Below are positions 1-7,719 of a stretch of DNA of 39,412 bases, piece after piece. Positions within the stretch are counted from its first letter, which is position 1, and each line of letters starts with the position of its first letter. The notes beneath the pieces were generated by a model. It was not told the origin of the DNA. It did not search any database and saw only the letters and a list, made by a program, of their open reading frames with translations. The DNA lies in the NCBI GenBank assembly GCA_964471475.1, contig CAYYFQ010000018.1:1-39412 (forward strand). The letters are read 5' to 3'. Position numbers and translations under genes: made by a program. The DNA is from JAJNBD01 sp964471475. Lineage in GTDB: Bacteria > Pseudomonadota > Gammaproteobacteria > CAISUE01.

Positions 1-55
1 ATCCGTACGTTGAGTAACAGTTAACCCTGGCTGTAAACCAAAGTCATCTAATATC
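1..55. repeat. Terminal direct repeat: circular join
   Basis: Bases 1-55 are repeated exactly at 39358-39412. An exact end-to-end overlap of 55 bases is the usual signature of a circular molecule assembled by a k-mer method. The istB reading frame continues from base 1 into base 39357 without a break, which supports circularity independently. The second copy should be removed, leaving a circle of about 39,357 bp. Confidence 0.95.
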
Positions 56-546
56 AATAAATCCATTTTTAAGAGTTTATTTAAGCAAGCATTGTAGCTG
101 CCATCGGCATGCGCTAAGGTGAGTTCTTCCAAGAAGCGTGGCACACGAACATATTTCACACTCAAGCCTTGCCGGCACGCTTGTTGTCCAATCGCACAAG
201 CAAGGTAACTTTTTCCACAACCGGTAGGCCCGGTGATAAAGAGATTATGATGGTGGTGAATAAATTCACAAGTGATCAAAGAAGCCATGTGGCTTTTCTG
301 CAATTGCCTTGGATGTTGATAATCAATATTTTCAATGCAAGCTTGTTGGCGCAATTTAGCTTGACGAAGTAAGTGACTGACTTTTTTATTTTTGCGTACC
401 ATGATCTCACGGTCAATAAGAAAGGCCAATCGTTCTTCGAAGGCTAAGTCATGCAGCATCGGTTGCGCTTGCTGTTCATGCAAAGCTTCTAACATGCCGC
501 TAAGTTTAAGTTGTTTGAGTTGATCTAACGTAGTTTGAAGTGTCAT
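1..546 (-). CDS. istB: IS21 helper ATPase IstB, N-terminal part (continues across the join)
   Basis: IstB is the AAA+ helper that assembles on DNA and stimulates the IstA transposase of IS21-family elements. Starting at the ATG at 544-546, 182 codons run to base 1 and continue in frame at 39357, giving 246 residues in total, normal for IstB. A Walker A motif GPTGCGKS lies at residues 106-113 and a Walker B LLILDDFG follows. It lies 58 bases downstream of istA on the same strand, the standard IS21 arrangement. On the circle the gene is intact; it appears split only because the sequence was linearised inside it. Confidence 0.93.
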   Translation of the reverse strand, partial: MTLQTTLDQLKQLKLSGMLEALHEQQAQPMLHDLAFEERLAFLIDREIMVRKNKKVSHLLRQAKLRQQACIENIDYQHPRQLQKSHMASLITCEFIHHHHNLFITGPTGCGKSYLACAIGQQACRQGLSVKYVRVPRFLEELTLAHADGSYNACLNKLLKMDLLILDDFGLQPGLTVTQRTD

Positions 547-604
547 AAAAAATCTCGCTTAAAAATTAAAAACAAATAAAGATATAAAAAATAAAAAGGA
601 AATC

Positions 605-2143
605 TTAGTGGTAATAGGTGCTGCCACGGATGTTGTCGTGCAAACCATTTGTTCTATTCACCTCTAGTTGTGTTTGCGTGGGAATGAGCAAAGGTTGGTC
701 TTCCAGTTGCTTATCCAGGATGGATTGCACGCTGCGCCGAGTTTTAGTGCCCAGCATGAGCGCACGGGCACAAGCTTTTTCTAGGCGAATGGTTCCGACA
801 GATTTGGCTAATCGTAATAAACCTAAGCAGGAACGATAACCATGCTCAGGATGAGGTTTATGCGTTAAAAGATGCTGGACTAATTCAGTGGTAGACTTTC
901 CAATATCCGCTGCCCAATTTAAGAAACGCCCAGGTGTCCATTCCATGTGCTTTCGGTGCGCTTTCGGCATATGTTCAGGCAGCGTGCTATGGTTTCCTTT
1001 ATGGAAGGATCTTGCATGAAGGGCAATCTGTTTTCCCTGATACCAACACTCGACGCGTTTGGCGTTAAAACGTAAATCAATTTCTTTTTGAATGAGTGCA
1101 TAAGGAACGCTGTAATAATGTCCCAGCAATTCCACATGATAATCCACATGCACACGCCCTTTTTTAATCTCCATGTACTCATAAGGGTATTGAGGTAAAG
1201 GCCGTAAAGCAGGTTTATCGATTTGTTCAAATCGGGATTGCCGACATCCCGGAAGTTTTTTAAAGGGGCGTTGATTTAATTCGATAAGCAGCCTTCGAAT
1301 AGCGCGATTTAATTCAGCTAAGCCAACAAAGGTCTGATGACGAAGCCGAGCCAAGATCCAACGTTCCACAATGAGTACTGCATTTTCTGCTTTTGCTTTA
1401 TCCTTAGGTTTATAAGGCCTGGCAGGCAACACGGCAGTGCCATAATAATTAATGAAGTCCGCATAGGTTCGATTGATGTCAGGCTCATAACGACAAGACT
1501 TTGTGACTGCAGCTTTGAGATTATCGGGGACGACTAATGCAGGGACTCCGCCAAAGAATTCCAACATTCTTTGGTGCGAGCCAATCCAATCTGCTAAACC
1601 TTGCGTGCGTGTGGCTTCCGCAAACGTATAGTTGGAAGCCCCAAGGACCGCAACAAAGATTTGAACCGGAATAATTTCGCCTGTTGTAGGATCAATGATA
1701 TCCAACGTAGGACCTGCGTAATCGACAAAAACTTTGTCACCGGCTTTATGCACTTGGCGCATACTCTTGGGTTGAGTGGCTTTCCAGTTACGATAGCGCA
1801 AACAAAAGTGAGGGTAACTGATGGATAAGGTTCCCGCATGAAAGGCTTCTTCCCATAACAACTGTAGCGTCACGCCTTTGTGTGTCATCTCTTGGTGAAA
1901 ATGGGAAAAATCGATGGCTGAAACCATAGACTCAGCAGCGATTTGCTTTGCGGGTTTGAGACGTTGTTTAAGAACCGCCTCATCTTCAAGCTCCGGGGGT
2001 AACGGCCAGGAAAGCCCGGCTGCTTTCGCTCGCTGTAAATATTTATTCACCACACCGACGGATAATTTTAAACTGTGGGCAATTTGATGTTGGCTAAGTT
2101 TCGACTCGTGATGTAATCGAAGAATGATTTTAAACTTATTCAT
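605..2143 (-). CDS. istA: IS21-family transposase IstA
   Basis: IstA is the DDE transposase of the IS21 family. The protein has 512 residues from the preferred ATG at 2141-2143, which has an agaggt Shine-Dalgarno 7 bases upstream; the frame is open to 2206 but the longer start has no such site. The N-terminus is a helix-turn-helix (KLSQHQIAHSLKLSVGVVNKYL). The catalytic core shows D141 (VFVDYAGP), D207 (VVPDNLKAAV) and E253 (KAKAENAVLIVE). A C-terminal Mu-like beta-barrel region follows. Nothing is truncated, so with istB the element looks potentially active. Confidence 0.93.
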   Translation of the reverse strand: MNKFKIILRLHHESKLSQHQIAHSLKLSVGVVNKYLQRAKAAGLSWPLPPELEDEAVLKQRLKPAKQIAAESMVSAIDFSHFHQEMTHKGVTLQLLWEEAFHAGTLSISYPHFCLRYRNWKATQPKSMRQVHKAGDKVFVDYAGPTLDIIDPTTGEIIPVQIFVAVLGASNYTFAEATRTQGLADWIGSHQRMLEFFGGVPALVVPDNLKAAVTKSCRYEPDINRTYADFINYYGTAVLPARPYKPKDKAKAENAVLIVERWILARLRHQTFVGLAELNRAIRRLLIELNQRPFKKLPGCRQSRFEQIDKPALRPLPQYPYEYMEIKKGRVHVDYHVELLGHYYSVPYALIQKEIDLRFNAKRVECWYQGKQIALHARSFHKGNHSTLPEHMPKAHRKHMEWTPGRFLNWAADIGKSTTELVQHLLTHKPHPEHGYRSCLGLLRLAKSVGTIRLEKACARALMLGTKTRRSVQSILDKQLEDQPLLIPTQTQLEVNRTNGLHDNIRGSTYYH

Positions 2144-2348
2144 GGAGACCTCTTTTGCTGGCATTTTGTTATTATTCCTCACGTGAAAAACATGAGAAAA
2201 TATCAAATAATTTAATACCTTGCAAAAGAGGCTCTAAAGATTATTATCCGAGCGTGAACACCGATTATTATTTCGTGAACAGTGTTTATTAAAAAATCTA
2301 AAAATTGTTCACGCTTTGATAATAATTACCGTTCACGATACATAATAA

Positions 2349-3245
2349 TCACTGTTCACACTTCCATAATAATTGCTGTTCACGATGCATAATAATATGC
2401 ACTTTTTCAATAGGAAGTTCAGCTTTTTTCGATTCGCTGTAAAATTGAACTCTTTTATTAATCATTTCTGAAAGATCAGAAACAGGAATAGGATCAATTT
2501 TAACTTCGTAGGAAATAATATCGTCAAGACGGTCCACATGCTGAGCAATGAATTTTCTAAGGCCCACGTCGCCCACAAAAAACCAATTGCTCCCATTAAT
2601 TTGCGTATAATCTCTTAATGCGTTAAACAAATACTTCATTTCAGTTTCGCTATGTATCTCTCCAATATCTAGATTATTTAGCTGGAACAACGCACCATTT
2701 TTATATCCAGCTTCTCTAATGAGTGCGATCAAATCTTCAAGATGGAATCCAAGTGTCGTTGATGGAACAATAAAAGGTTGCGTTACTATGCCAGCCTGTT
2801 TTCCGTAATTTGCTCCAAAACCAAAAGCTTCAACGCCAAAAGATCGATAAGTTTCAGCAATACGAGAAGATAAGGCCTTGGCAGATTGAAATCGTTTATC
2901 ATTAATAATCATTTCATCACTTATCACTAATTCGATTTCTCGAACGAAATTGCTAATAATAGCTGCCAATAATGTTTCTACACGCCACCCCTGTTCAACT
3001 TTAATTTCTGTGGTAGGCGTAAAATAAAGTTTTTTAGCTTCTGCATTAAACCTAAGGTAATTAGCAAAAGATGTGGTACCAACCCCTCTAGCGCCTTCTA
3101 TAACAATACGCACGTTATCTGACGTTAAAACGTTATCCAAAATTTTTACTTCTTCAATGTGTCCTGTAAAAAGAGCTAATGTTGCTTTGGTAATTGGCGC
3201 TGTATCAAATGGATCTCCTTTAAAGCCAAAAGTCTGCCACTCCAT
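2349..3245 (-). pseudogene. P-loop ATPase (Orc1/Cdc6- or KAP-like), 5' part cut by IS21
   Basis: N-terminal part of an AAA-type ATPase. It opens with the phrase FGFKGDPFDTAPI, followed by a P-loop-like GARGVGTTSF at about residues 52-61, in which the usual Walker Lys is Thr. From about 2396 downward the frame runs into the IS21 terminus and picks up a foreign tail (MHREQQLLWKCEQ) before a stop at 2349. The native C-terminus lies on the other side of the element at 38671-39072, in phase if a 3-4 bp target duplication is removed. A 13-bp-arm palindrome directly upstream suggests autoregulation. The family is my recognition of general architecture (P-loop plus winged helix); function could be plasmid maintenance, but this is inference. 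Confidence 0.75.
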
Positions 3246-3272
3246 ATATTCATCCTCAAAGACTATATTTTC

Positions 3273-3303
3273 ATGAACCTATTTTATACCAAAATAGGTT
3301 CAT
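3273..3303. promoter_or_regulatory. Palindromic operator upstream of the ATPase gene
   Basis: A perfect inverted repeat has arms atgaacctatttt (3273-3285) and aaaataggttcat (3291-3303) around atacc. It lies 28 bases upstream of the ATPase start. Related half-sites follow at about 3313-3350 (a tggtt-tgcg-aacca palindrome and ggttggttcat). The cluster looks like a protein-binding operator, perhaps for the winged-helix product of the downstream gene or for a host regulator. Confidence 0.6.
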
Positions 3304-3384
3304 AAACAATATTTGGTTTGCGAACCATTTTTTATGTTTGGTTGGTTCATGTGTTAATTTTTGTATGACTAAAATAATCGTTGC

Positions 3385-3816
3385 TTAATACATATTCCAT
3401 ATTGAACGCGCTAATCCTATTACTCCAACTAGCATTATCGTTTTGTAAATGTTTAGATGGCCTATGATTTGAGGAAAATATTGGTTGCCATAAAATCCGA
3501 TCAAAGCAATTAATATTGTTATTGATGGAATAAGAAGAGATTTATTTGCCGATTTAATTACCTGATACGCAGCAAGTAATTGCACTGCATGTAAAACGTA
3601 TGGTTGCCATTTCCCCAAATATGGTATTAGTTGAGTATTCACGATAAACCAAATTCCACAACAAAGAGCAAGCGCAATAATATTAATTATTATTGGCTCA
3701 ATTGCAAAAACTATTTTCAATTCAAACTTCAACATCCTAAAAAACTTTCTAACAATCGTTGTTTCTTTACTTTCTGCCGCATTATTAAATGAGCGCTGAA
3801 AACTAATATTATCCAT
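3385..3816 (-). CDS. Small hydrophobic membrane protein
   Basis: A 143-residue protein with no family I recognise. After a polar N-terminus of about 35 residues there are roughly four hydrophobic stretches (IIINIIALALCCGIWFIV, the region around VLHAVQLLAAYQVI, SLLIPSITILIALIGF, and TIMLVGVIGLA), so it is probably an inner-membrane protein. A ggggaa Shine-Dalgarno precedes the ATG. It lies between the par operon and the interrupted ATPase, all on the minus strand, but the AT-rich palindrome at 3870-3904 separates it from the par genes. A role in plasmid maintenance or entry exclusion cannot be read from the sequence. Confidence 0.65.
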   Translation of the reverse strand: MDNISFQRSFNNAAESKETTIVRKFFRMLKFELKIVFAIEPIIINIIALALCCGIWFIVNTQLIPYLGKWQPYVLHAVQLLAAYQVIKSANKSLLIPSITILIALIGFYGNQYFPQIIGHLNIYKTIMLVGVIGLARSIWNMY

Positions 3817-3869
3817 AACTAAATTCCCCGATAATCAAATACGAGATAAGTTCGATATCCCACACAAAT

Positions 3870-3904
3870 ATTATATTATATACTATTATAGTATATAATA
3901 TAAT
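3870..3904. promoter_or_regulatory. AT-rich palindrome, candidate partition site or operator
   Basis: A perfect inverted repeat has 14-base arms attatattatatac (3870-3883) and its complement (3891-3904) around tattata. It lies just downstream of the small partition protein gene and upstream of the membrane protein gene. The 17-mer attatattatatactat (3870-3886) recurs exactly inside the origin at 6384-6400, and 14 bases of it recur inverted at the parA promoter. Shared sites at par and ori fit a centromere or operator bound by the ribbon-helix-helix protein. Confidence 0.55.
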
Positions 3905-4213
3905 TCAACTCCTGCTCTTTTTTATTTTTTCTTCTATCTCCGGGACAAGAATGCTTCTTATAAACTCTTGTTTCGACCGTGAATTGGATAATTTGAAAGC
4001 TTCTTCAAGAAGCTCTAACTCATAGTAATTAAACTTTAGTAAAAAGCTTTGATCACGTTTAGCATTTTTAAGGTCATGTTCCGAATCATTTGCCTTCAGC
4101 GCAGAACCAGAAACAAATTTTTCTTTCTCTTTTGTAACGTTAATATTTTTTATCTCTAACGATTTTTTATCATGATCGTCACCATCTTTTTTTCTTAAGC
4201 CATGTAATGTCAT
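3905..4213 (-). CDS. Small partition partner protein (ribbon-helix-helix-like)
   Basis: A 102-residue, highly charged protein. The N-terminal 55 residues are lysine/aspartate-rich and probably disordered. The C-terminal part, around FLLKFNYYELELLEEAFKL and SKQEFIRSILVPEIEEKI, looks like a beta strand followed by two helices, as in ribbon-helix-helix proteins. ParG-type centromere-binding partners of small ParA ATPases have this layout. Its ATG overlaps the parA stop by four bases (ATGA at 4210-4213), so the two are translationally coupled. AT-rich palindromes on both sides of the operon are the likely binding sites. Assignment rests on position and architecture, not on a recognised family match. 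Confidence 0.6.
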   Translation of the reverse strand: MTLHGLRKKDGDDHDKKSLEIKNINVTKEKEKFVSGSALKANDSEHDLKNAKRDQSFLLKFNYYELELLEEAFKLSNSRSKQEFIRSILVPEIEEKIKKSRS

Positions 4214-4863
4214 TTCAATAACTCCTCTATTTCTTCGCCTATAGCCTGCATTTCAACTTTTGCCTTTTCATCAGAATATTCTAATACTGTCATACCAGAC
4301 TCTTCACAATCATCATATGCATTTCTATGAAAAGTTACCGCTTGCATTGGAGGTATCCCAAAAGAATTGCATACTGCTTTTGCCTCTGTTATTCGGGGTT
4401 CTTGTGTAGGCAAAGTTGGGCCTTGGGTAATAATCGATCTTACAATTAAGTTTGGATTGGTTATTTTAGCTTCTCGAACTAAGCTATCCATTTTGGCTAG
4501 TGTTTTTAAATCTCTGCGTTTTGGACGAAAAGGAAATATGGCTATATTAGCCATTGCAGCAGCTGACCTTGTTGCTTCATTATCATGCCCACCGCAATCT
4601 ACTATTACCATGGTATAGCGATTAGCAAGATCTTTTAATGTATGTAAAATATTTCCTGTTTTTTCGACAATATTAATTGGCTTTAATGAGGGGTTTTCAT
4701 TTCTAGTATCTGCCCAATCCCCTGTTGTTCTTTGCGGGATATCTGTATCAACTAAAACAACGTCCGTACCTTTTTTAAGGAAGTACACCCCAAGACTTTG
4801 AGCTAAGGTGCTTTTACCTGTTCCGCCCTTTTCTCCTACTACAGCAATAATAAAACCGCTCAT
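4210..4863 (-). CDS. parA: ParA-family partition ATPase
   Basis: A 217-residue Walker-type ATPase that segregates plasmid copies. The deviant Walker A motif KGGTGKST is at residues 12-19, with signature lysines K12 and K17. A second motif (VLVDTDIPQRTTGDWA) and MVIVDCGGHDNEATR follow. It belongs to the short ParA class (no N-terminal HTH), which relies on a separate small DNA-binding partner, here the overlapping downstream gene. I chose the ATG at 4861-4863 because aaggga lies 8 bases upstream; the frame is open to 4890. A promoter embedded in the AT-rich palindrome upstream fits autoregulation by the partner. Confidence 0.92.
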   Translation of the reverse strand: MSGFIIAVVGEKGGTGKSTLAQSLGVYFLKKGTDVVLVDTDIPQRTTGDWADTRNENPSLKPINIVEKTGNILHTLKDLANRYTMVIVDCGGHDNEATRSAAAMANIAIFPFRPKRRDLKTLAKMDSLVREAKITNPNLIVRSIITQGPTLPTQEPRITEAKAVCNSFGIPPMQAVTFHRNAYDDCEESGMTVLEYSDEKAKVEMQAIGEEIEELLK

Positions 4864-4930
4864 AATTTTTCCCTTAATATTAATAGTCAACTAATAATGT
4901 TGTTTAGCCAAACCAAGCAACAAAATTATA

Positions 4931-4971
4931 TTGTATAATATAATAGTATAGTATATAATATTATATGTCAA
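4931..4971 (-). promoter_or_regulatory. parA promoter overlapping AT-rich operator
   Basis: On the minus strand a -35 box ttgaca (complement of 4966-4971) lies 17 bases from a -10-like tactat (complement of 4943-4948). The whole spacer and -10 fall inside an AT-rich imperfect palindrome (about 4931-4966) sharing atattatatactat with the sites at 3870 and 6384. Binding of the small partition protein here would block transcription. Confidence 0.55.
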
Positions 4972-5057
4972 ATTTATTTTATTTGTATGATGCTATTATT
5001 CGTTAATCACCAGGAAAAGCATTTATCAATAATTAAAGTCGCATAATAGGAAAACTT

Positions 5058-6329
5058 ATGGGCTCGAAAAGTCATATCCAAAAACTAGTCGATGAAGCTT
5101 TGGCTATTGAACTAGAAGAAGCAAAAGAAGCGGGGGCATTAGGATATATGGCTCGTGCTTTAGTTCAAGCGACTATGCCGCATCGTGACCCTGGCAATGT
5201 TGAAGCTTGGGGGCGTGAAAATGGTGCTTTTTCTATGGTTATGCAACCTGGCGTTATGACAAGAGGAAGGGAAATTATTAGAATTGGCCTTCCGTATGGA
5301 TCTGTGCCGCGTTTGTTGTTAGCTTGGATGACTAGGGAAGCTGTATTAACTAAATCGCCTACTTTGGTACTTGGTCATACATTAAGTAATTTTATGGCTC
5401 AGCTTGATCTTGTCCCGACAGGTGGAAGGTGGGGTAGTATTACTAGATTGCGTGAGCAAATGAAGCGCTTATTTTCTGCAACTGTCTCATGTTATTACGA
5501 TGAAAAGTTTGGAGCTGGGCATAATAATAATGAGCAATCTTTAGAGCTTGCTAGGGTGGGCTTTAATATAACTAAATCTTATCAATTGTGGTGGAATCCA
5601 AAAAGCCCAGAGCAGGCTGCATTATGGGAGTCTGAAGTTACTTTAAGCCAAGATTTTTTTGATGAAATAACAACATGTCCAGTTCCTATAGATATGAGGG
5701 TTCTTAAGGCTTTGAAGAGGTCTCCAATGGCATTGGACGTCTATTGTTGGCTTACTTATAGAATGAGTTATTTAAAACATACAACAGAAATTCCGTGGGT
5801 GGGTTTACAATCTCAATTTGGCTCATCTTATAGCGAAGAGGGGCAGGGGGTTAGAGATTTTAAACGGGCGTTCTTGCGTGAATTAAGAAAAGTTTGCGGT
5901 TTTTATTCTGATGCAAAAATTGAAGAAGGATCGAATGGGCTTATTCTTAAGCCATCATTTACTCATATTCCTAAAGTAGATCCCGCATCCGTTTCTCAAA
6001 AAGAACCTGTCCCTTACAAAGATAAAATCCTACAGAAGCAAAATGAAAAAAAGAAAGAAGTTAAAAATCATTATATCCAGTACTGTCAAACTCAGCTAGT
6101 CGAAATCATAAAATCCCTTGATGAAGAAAATAAAAAATTACTCTTGGCTGAATTTAGACAATATCTCATTAGGGGTCAAGTAAAAAATATTAGTGGGTAT
6201 GATTTAGAAGATCCTAAAACACAAGAATTATTATTTAGGTTTGCTGATAATTATTGGCATGAGCTTTTAGAAGACATTAAAACTTTTGAGGAATTCCAAA
6301 TCGAACAAGAAAAAGAAAAAAACGGTTGA
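5058..6329 (+). CDS. repA: Plasmid replication initiator RepA
   Basis: A 423-residue protein resembling the plasmid RepA family found in proteobacterial conjugative plasmids. Recognisable features are the MPHRDP motif near residue 40, the stretch around RIGLPYGSVPRLLLAWM, then SPTLVLGHTLSNFMAQL and GGRWGSITRLREQMKRLF, which form the DNA-binding initiator core. The tail from about residue 330 is lysine/glutamate-rich. A taggaaaa Shine-Dalgarno precedes the ATG. The gene is followed directly by the iteron array and DnaA boxes, where RepA should bind to open the origin. It is divergent from parA. Confidence 0.88.
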   Translation: MGSKSHIQKLVDEALAIELEEAKEAGALGYMARALVQATMPHRDPGNVEAWGRENGAFSMVMQPGVMTRGREIIRIGLPYGSVPRLLLAWMTREAVLTKSPTLVLGHTLSNFMAQLDLVPTGGRWGSITRLREQMKRLFSATVSCYYDEKFGAGHNNNEQSLELARVGFNITKSYQLWWNPKSPEQAALWESEVTLSQDFFDEITTCPVPIDMRVLKALKRSPMALDVYCWLTYRMSYLKHTTEIPWVGLQSQFGSSYSEEGQGVRDFKRAFLRELRKVCGFYSDAKIEEGSNGLILKPSFTHIPKVDPASVSQKEPVPYKDKILQKQNEKKKEVKNHYIQYCQTQLVEIIKSLDEENKKLLLAEFRQYLIRGQVKNISGYDLEDPKTQELLFRFADNYWHELLEDIKTFEEFQIEQEKEKNG

Positions 6330-6349
6330 TAAACACACAGTTTTCAGTC

Positions 6350-6530
6350 ACGCATAAATTGTCTTACTATAAAATAAATATATATTATATTATATACTAT
6401 AATATAAAACACTATTATATATTCTGTTGTTTCTGTTGTGGATAAGTCGTTATTTTTGAAAGTTATCCACGCATAAATTGTCTTGGCTATTCACGCATAA
6501 ATTGTCTTAAAGTTACGCATAAATTGTCTT
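6350..6530 (+). repeat. Four 16-bp iterons
   Basis: Direct repeats acgcataaattgtctt lie at 6350-6365, 6469-6484, 6493-6508 and 6515-6530, all in the same orientation and without mismatch. Three copies are also preceded by c. They are the presumed RepA-binding sites controlling initiation and copy number. Confidence 0.92.
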
Positions 6531-6583
6531 GATACTTCCTATATATACCTATATTATTTTTCCTTTATTTAATCGCTGCTAAA

Positions 6584-6612
6584 TGTGGATAACTGCTTTG
6601 CAGTTATCCACA
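6584..6612. promoter_or_regulatory. Hairpin made of two DnaA boxes
   Basis: A perfect 13-base inverted repeat around ttt: tgtggataactgc (6584-6596) and gcagttatccaca (6600-6612). Each arm carries a consensus DnaA box, so the two boxes face one another. It could be a paired DnaA site or a single-stranded initiation or primosome hairpin. Confidence 0.75.
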
Positions 6613-6710
6613 AACGCAGCTTACAACAATAAAAATTTATAATTTTTAATATAAAAACCTTAAAATAAACCCTATACTAAACTATATAATTATTGTATAC
6701 TGCTAAAATG

Positions 6711-6840
6711 TTCCGCCGCCGCCGATTTTCAATAAGTTACGCAAATTTGTGTTTCCCGACCCCGCTCAGCCAACGTACAGATGTTGTTGACCGGGGTCGG
6801 GAAACATTTGCTTAATGTAAGTCAAATCGGCGGCGGCGAA
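6711..6840. other. Nested GC-rich inverted repeat, candidate oriT
   Basis: The outer arms cgccgccgccgattt (6714-6728) and aaatcggcggcggcg (6824-6838) match perfectly. The inner arms gtttcccgaccccg (6751-6764) and cggggtcgggaaac (6792-6805) also match perfectly, and gcaaat/atttgc adds a further partial pairing between them. The loop is 6765-6791. Very GC-rich arms stand out in this AT-rich plasmid. The structure ends 18 bases before the MOBC-like gene, the position expected for an origin of transfer. It could instead be an autoregulatory operator or a structured leader. Confidence 0.5.
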
Positions 6841-6858
6841 AAGAAATTAAGGTAGATA

Positions 6859-7716
6859 ATGATGGAAAATCAAAAACAAACCCAAAACCCAGATATTCAA
6901 GATTCCGATAATCAATTAGCAGGATCAGTATTTAAAGATCAGGTAATTGTTTTGGAAAAGCGGGAAAATAATTCAACTGATATACGCATCACGCGTAATT
7001 CGGTTTTGAAAGAAAATACTCAGTTTTTAGATCCAGTCATCAAAGAAGATCAAAGTAATTTATCGCGTACCCCCAAAATCTATCGAAATCGCCTATCTAG
7101 TTTACAGCCAAACTATCGCATTACTGAGAGAGATTTGGAAATACTAAAGTTCATTAATGATTTTGGTTTTGTTGAGATGCCTCATCTTGACCGACGCTTT
7201 GGTTTTAAAAAACCAAGGAATTATCAGCTTATAACAAAATTAGTTGATGCAGGCTTTGTACAGCATGAACGCGTTTTTTTTGGCCGCCATGGAGTTTATC
7301 GATTGACGCCTAAGGGGGCTGCTATGACCGAACTGCCGCATTTGGCTAGAATTAATTTGGGAACTTATAAACATGATATTGTGCTGATAGACACTTACCT
7401 CAATTTACGCATGCAATATCCTGAAGCAGGATGGATCAGTGAGCGTCAGCTTATGAAAGACAAGCATGCGACTGGAGTAGGGCAGAGAGGTCACGTTCCA
7501 GATGGTTTGCTTGTGTTCCCAGATGGAAAACAAGTTGCCATTGAAGTTGAGCTTACCCTCAAGGGTAAATATCGGCTAGAAAAGATTTTAAAGGGGTATG
7601 GTGCGGCTTTTTCATACAAAGAGGTGTGGTACTACTGCTCTAGGGCGATTATTGACTCAATGCGCTCTATGGCCGTAAAAATGCCTTTTATCAAGTTTTA
7701 TGAACTCCCAGGCTAA
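6859..7716 (+). CDS. MOBC-type relaxase candidate (Replic_Relax-like)
   Basis: A 285-residue protein with two parts. Residues about 85-160 form a winged helix (RITERDLEILKFINDFGFVE, then QLITKLVDAGFVQHERV and GVYRLTPKGAAM). The C-terminal part contains P214-D215-G and a strand AIEVELTLK with E229 and E231, then K235/K237, an arrangement resembling a PD-(D/E)xK nuclease. Replication-relaxation proteins, including the MobC relaxase of CloDF13, have this composition and lack the usual HUH/tyrosine motifs. The coupling-protein gene begins 3 bases after its stop, matching the MobC-MobB pairing. No other relaxase gene is visible on the plasmid. The alternative is an accessory DNA-binding protein. 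The ATG at 6859 has aagg upstream. Confidence 0.65.
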   Translation: MMENQKQTQNPDIQDSDNQLAGSVFKDQVIVLEKRENNSTDIRITRNSVLKENTQFLDPVIKEDQSNLSRTPKIYRNRLSSLQPNYRITERDLEILKFINDFGFVEMPHLDRRFGFKKPRNYQLITKLVDAGFVQHERVFFGRHGVYRLTPKGAAMTELPHLARINLGTYKHDIVLIDTYLNLRMQYPEAGWISERQLMKDKHATGVGQRGHVPDGLLVFPDGKQVAIEVELTLKGKYRLEKILKGYGAAFSYKEVWYYCSRAIIDSMRSMAVKMPFIKFYELPG

Positions 7717-7719
7717 TTT

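Larger units (their letters stand above)
1..2395 (-). mobile_element. IS21-family insertion sequence (part 1 of 2)
   Basis: This is the larger part of an IS21-family element; the rest is 39073-39357. It carries istA and istB in the usual order on one strand. Its istA-side end holds six copies of a gtgaaca-type motif, two in plus and four in minus orientation (2254-2383), several paired with attattatg. The other end carries three more (39076-39156). Such multiple terminal repeats are known transposase-binding sites in IS21 elements. Total length is about 2.68 kb. Exact ends are uncertain by roughly ten bases because the AT-rich flanks resemble the repeats. A 4-bp duplication (tatg at 2396-2399 and 39069-39072) or a 3-bp duplication would both restore the interrupted reading frame. 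Confidence 0.85.
6346..6660. other. Origin of replication (oriV) with iterons and DnaA boxes
   Basis: Four exact copies of acgcataaattgtctt start at 6350, 6469, 6493 and 6515. The last three are spaced 24 and 22 bases apart, about two helical turns. An AT-only stretch (6367-6420) between copies one and two is a candidate unwinding element and contains the 17-mer shared with the par palindrome. DnaA boxes tgtggataa or ttatccaca lie at 6437-6445, 6584-6592 and 6604-6612, with a one-mismatch box at 6463-6471. This is a classic iteron-regulated origin next to its initiator gene. Confidence 0.88.

Noticed and set aside
169..372. Plus-strand 67-codon ORF
   Set aside because: It lies entirely antisense inside istB and has no family resemblance; it is a shadow of the conserved gene.
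919..1230. 103-codon minus-strand ORF within istA
   Set aside because: It is a second frame of istA DNA; the istA frame has the catalytic motifs and this one has no recognisable protein.
6350..6530. Spaced direct repeats as a CRISPR array
   Set aside because: Units are 16 bases with spacers of 6-8 bases and one of about 100, there are no cas genes, and the array adjoins repA and DnaA boxes. These are iterons.
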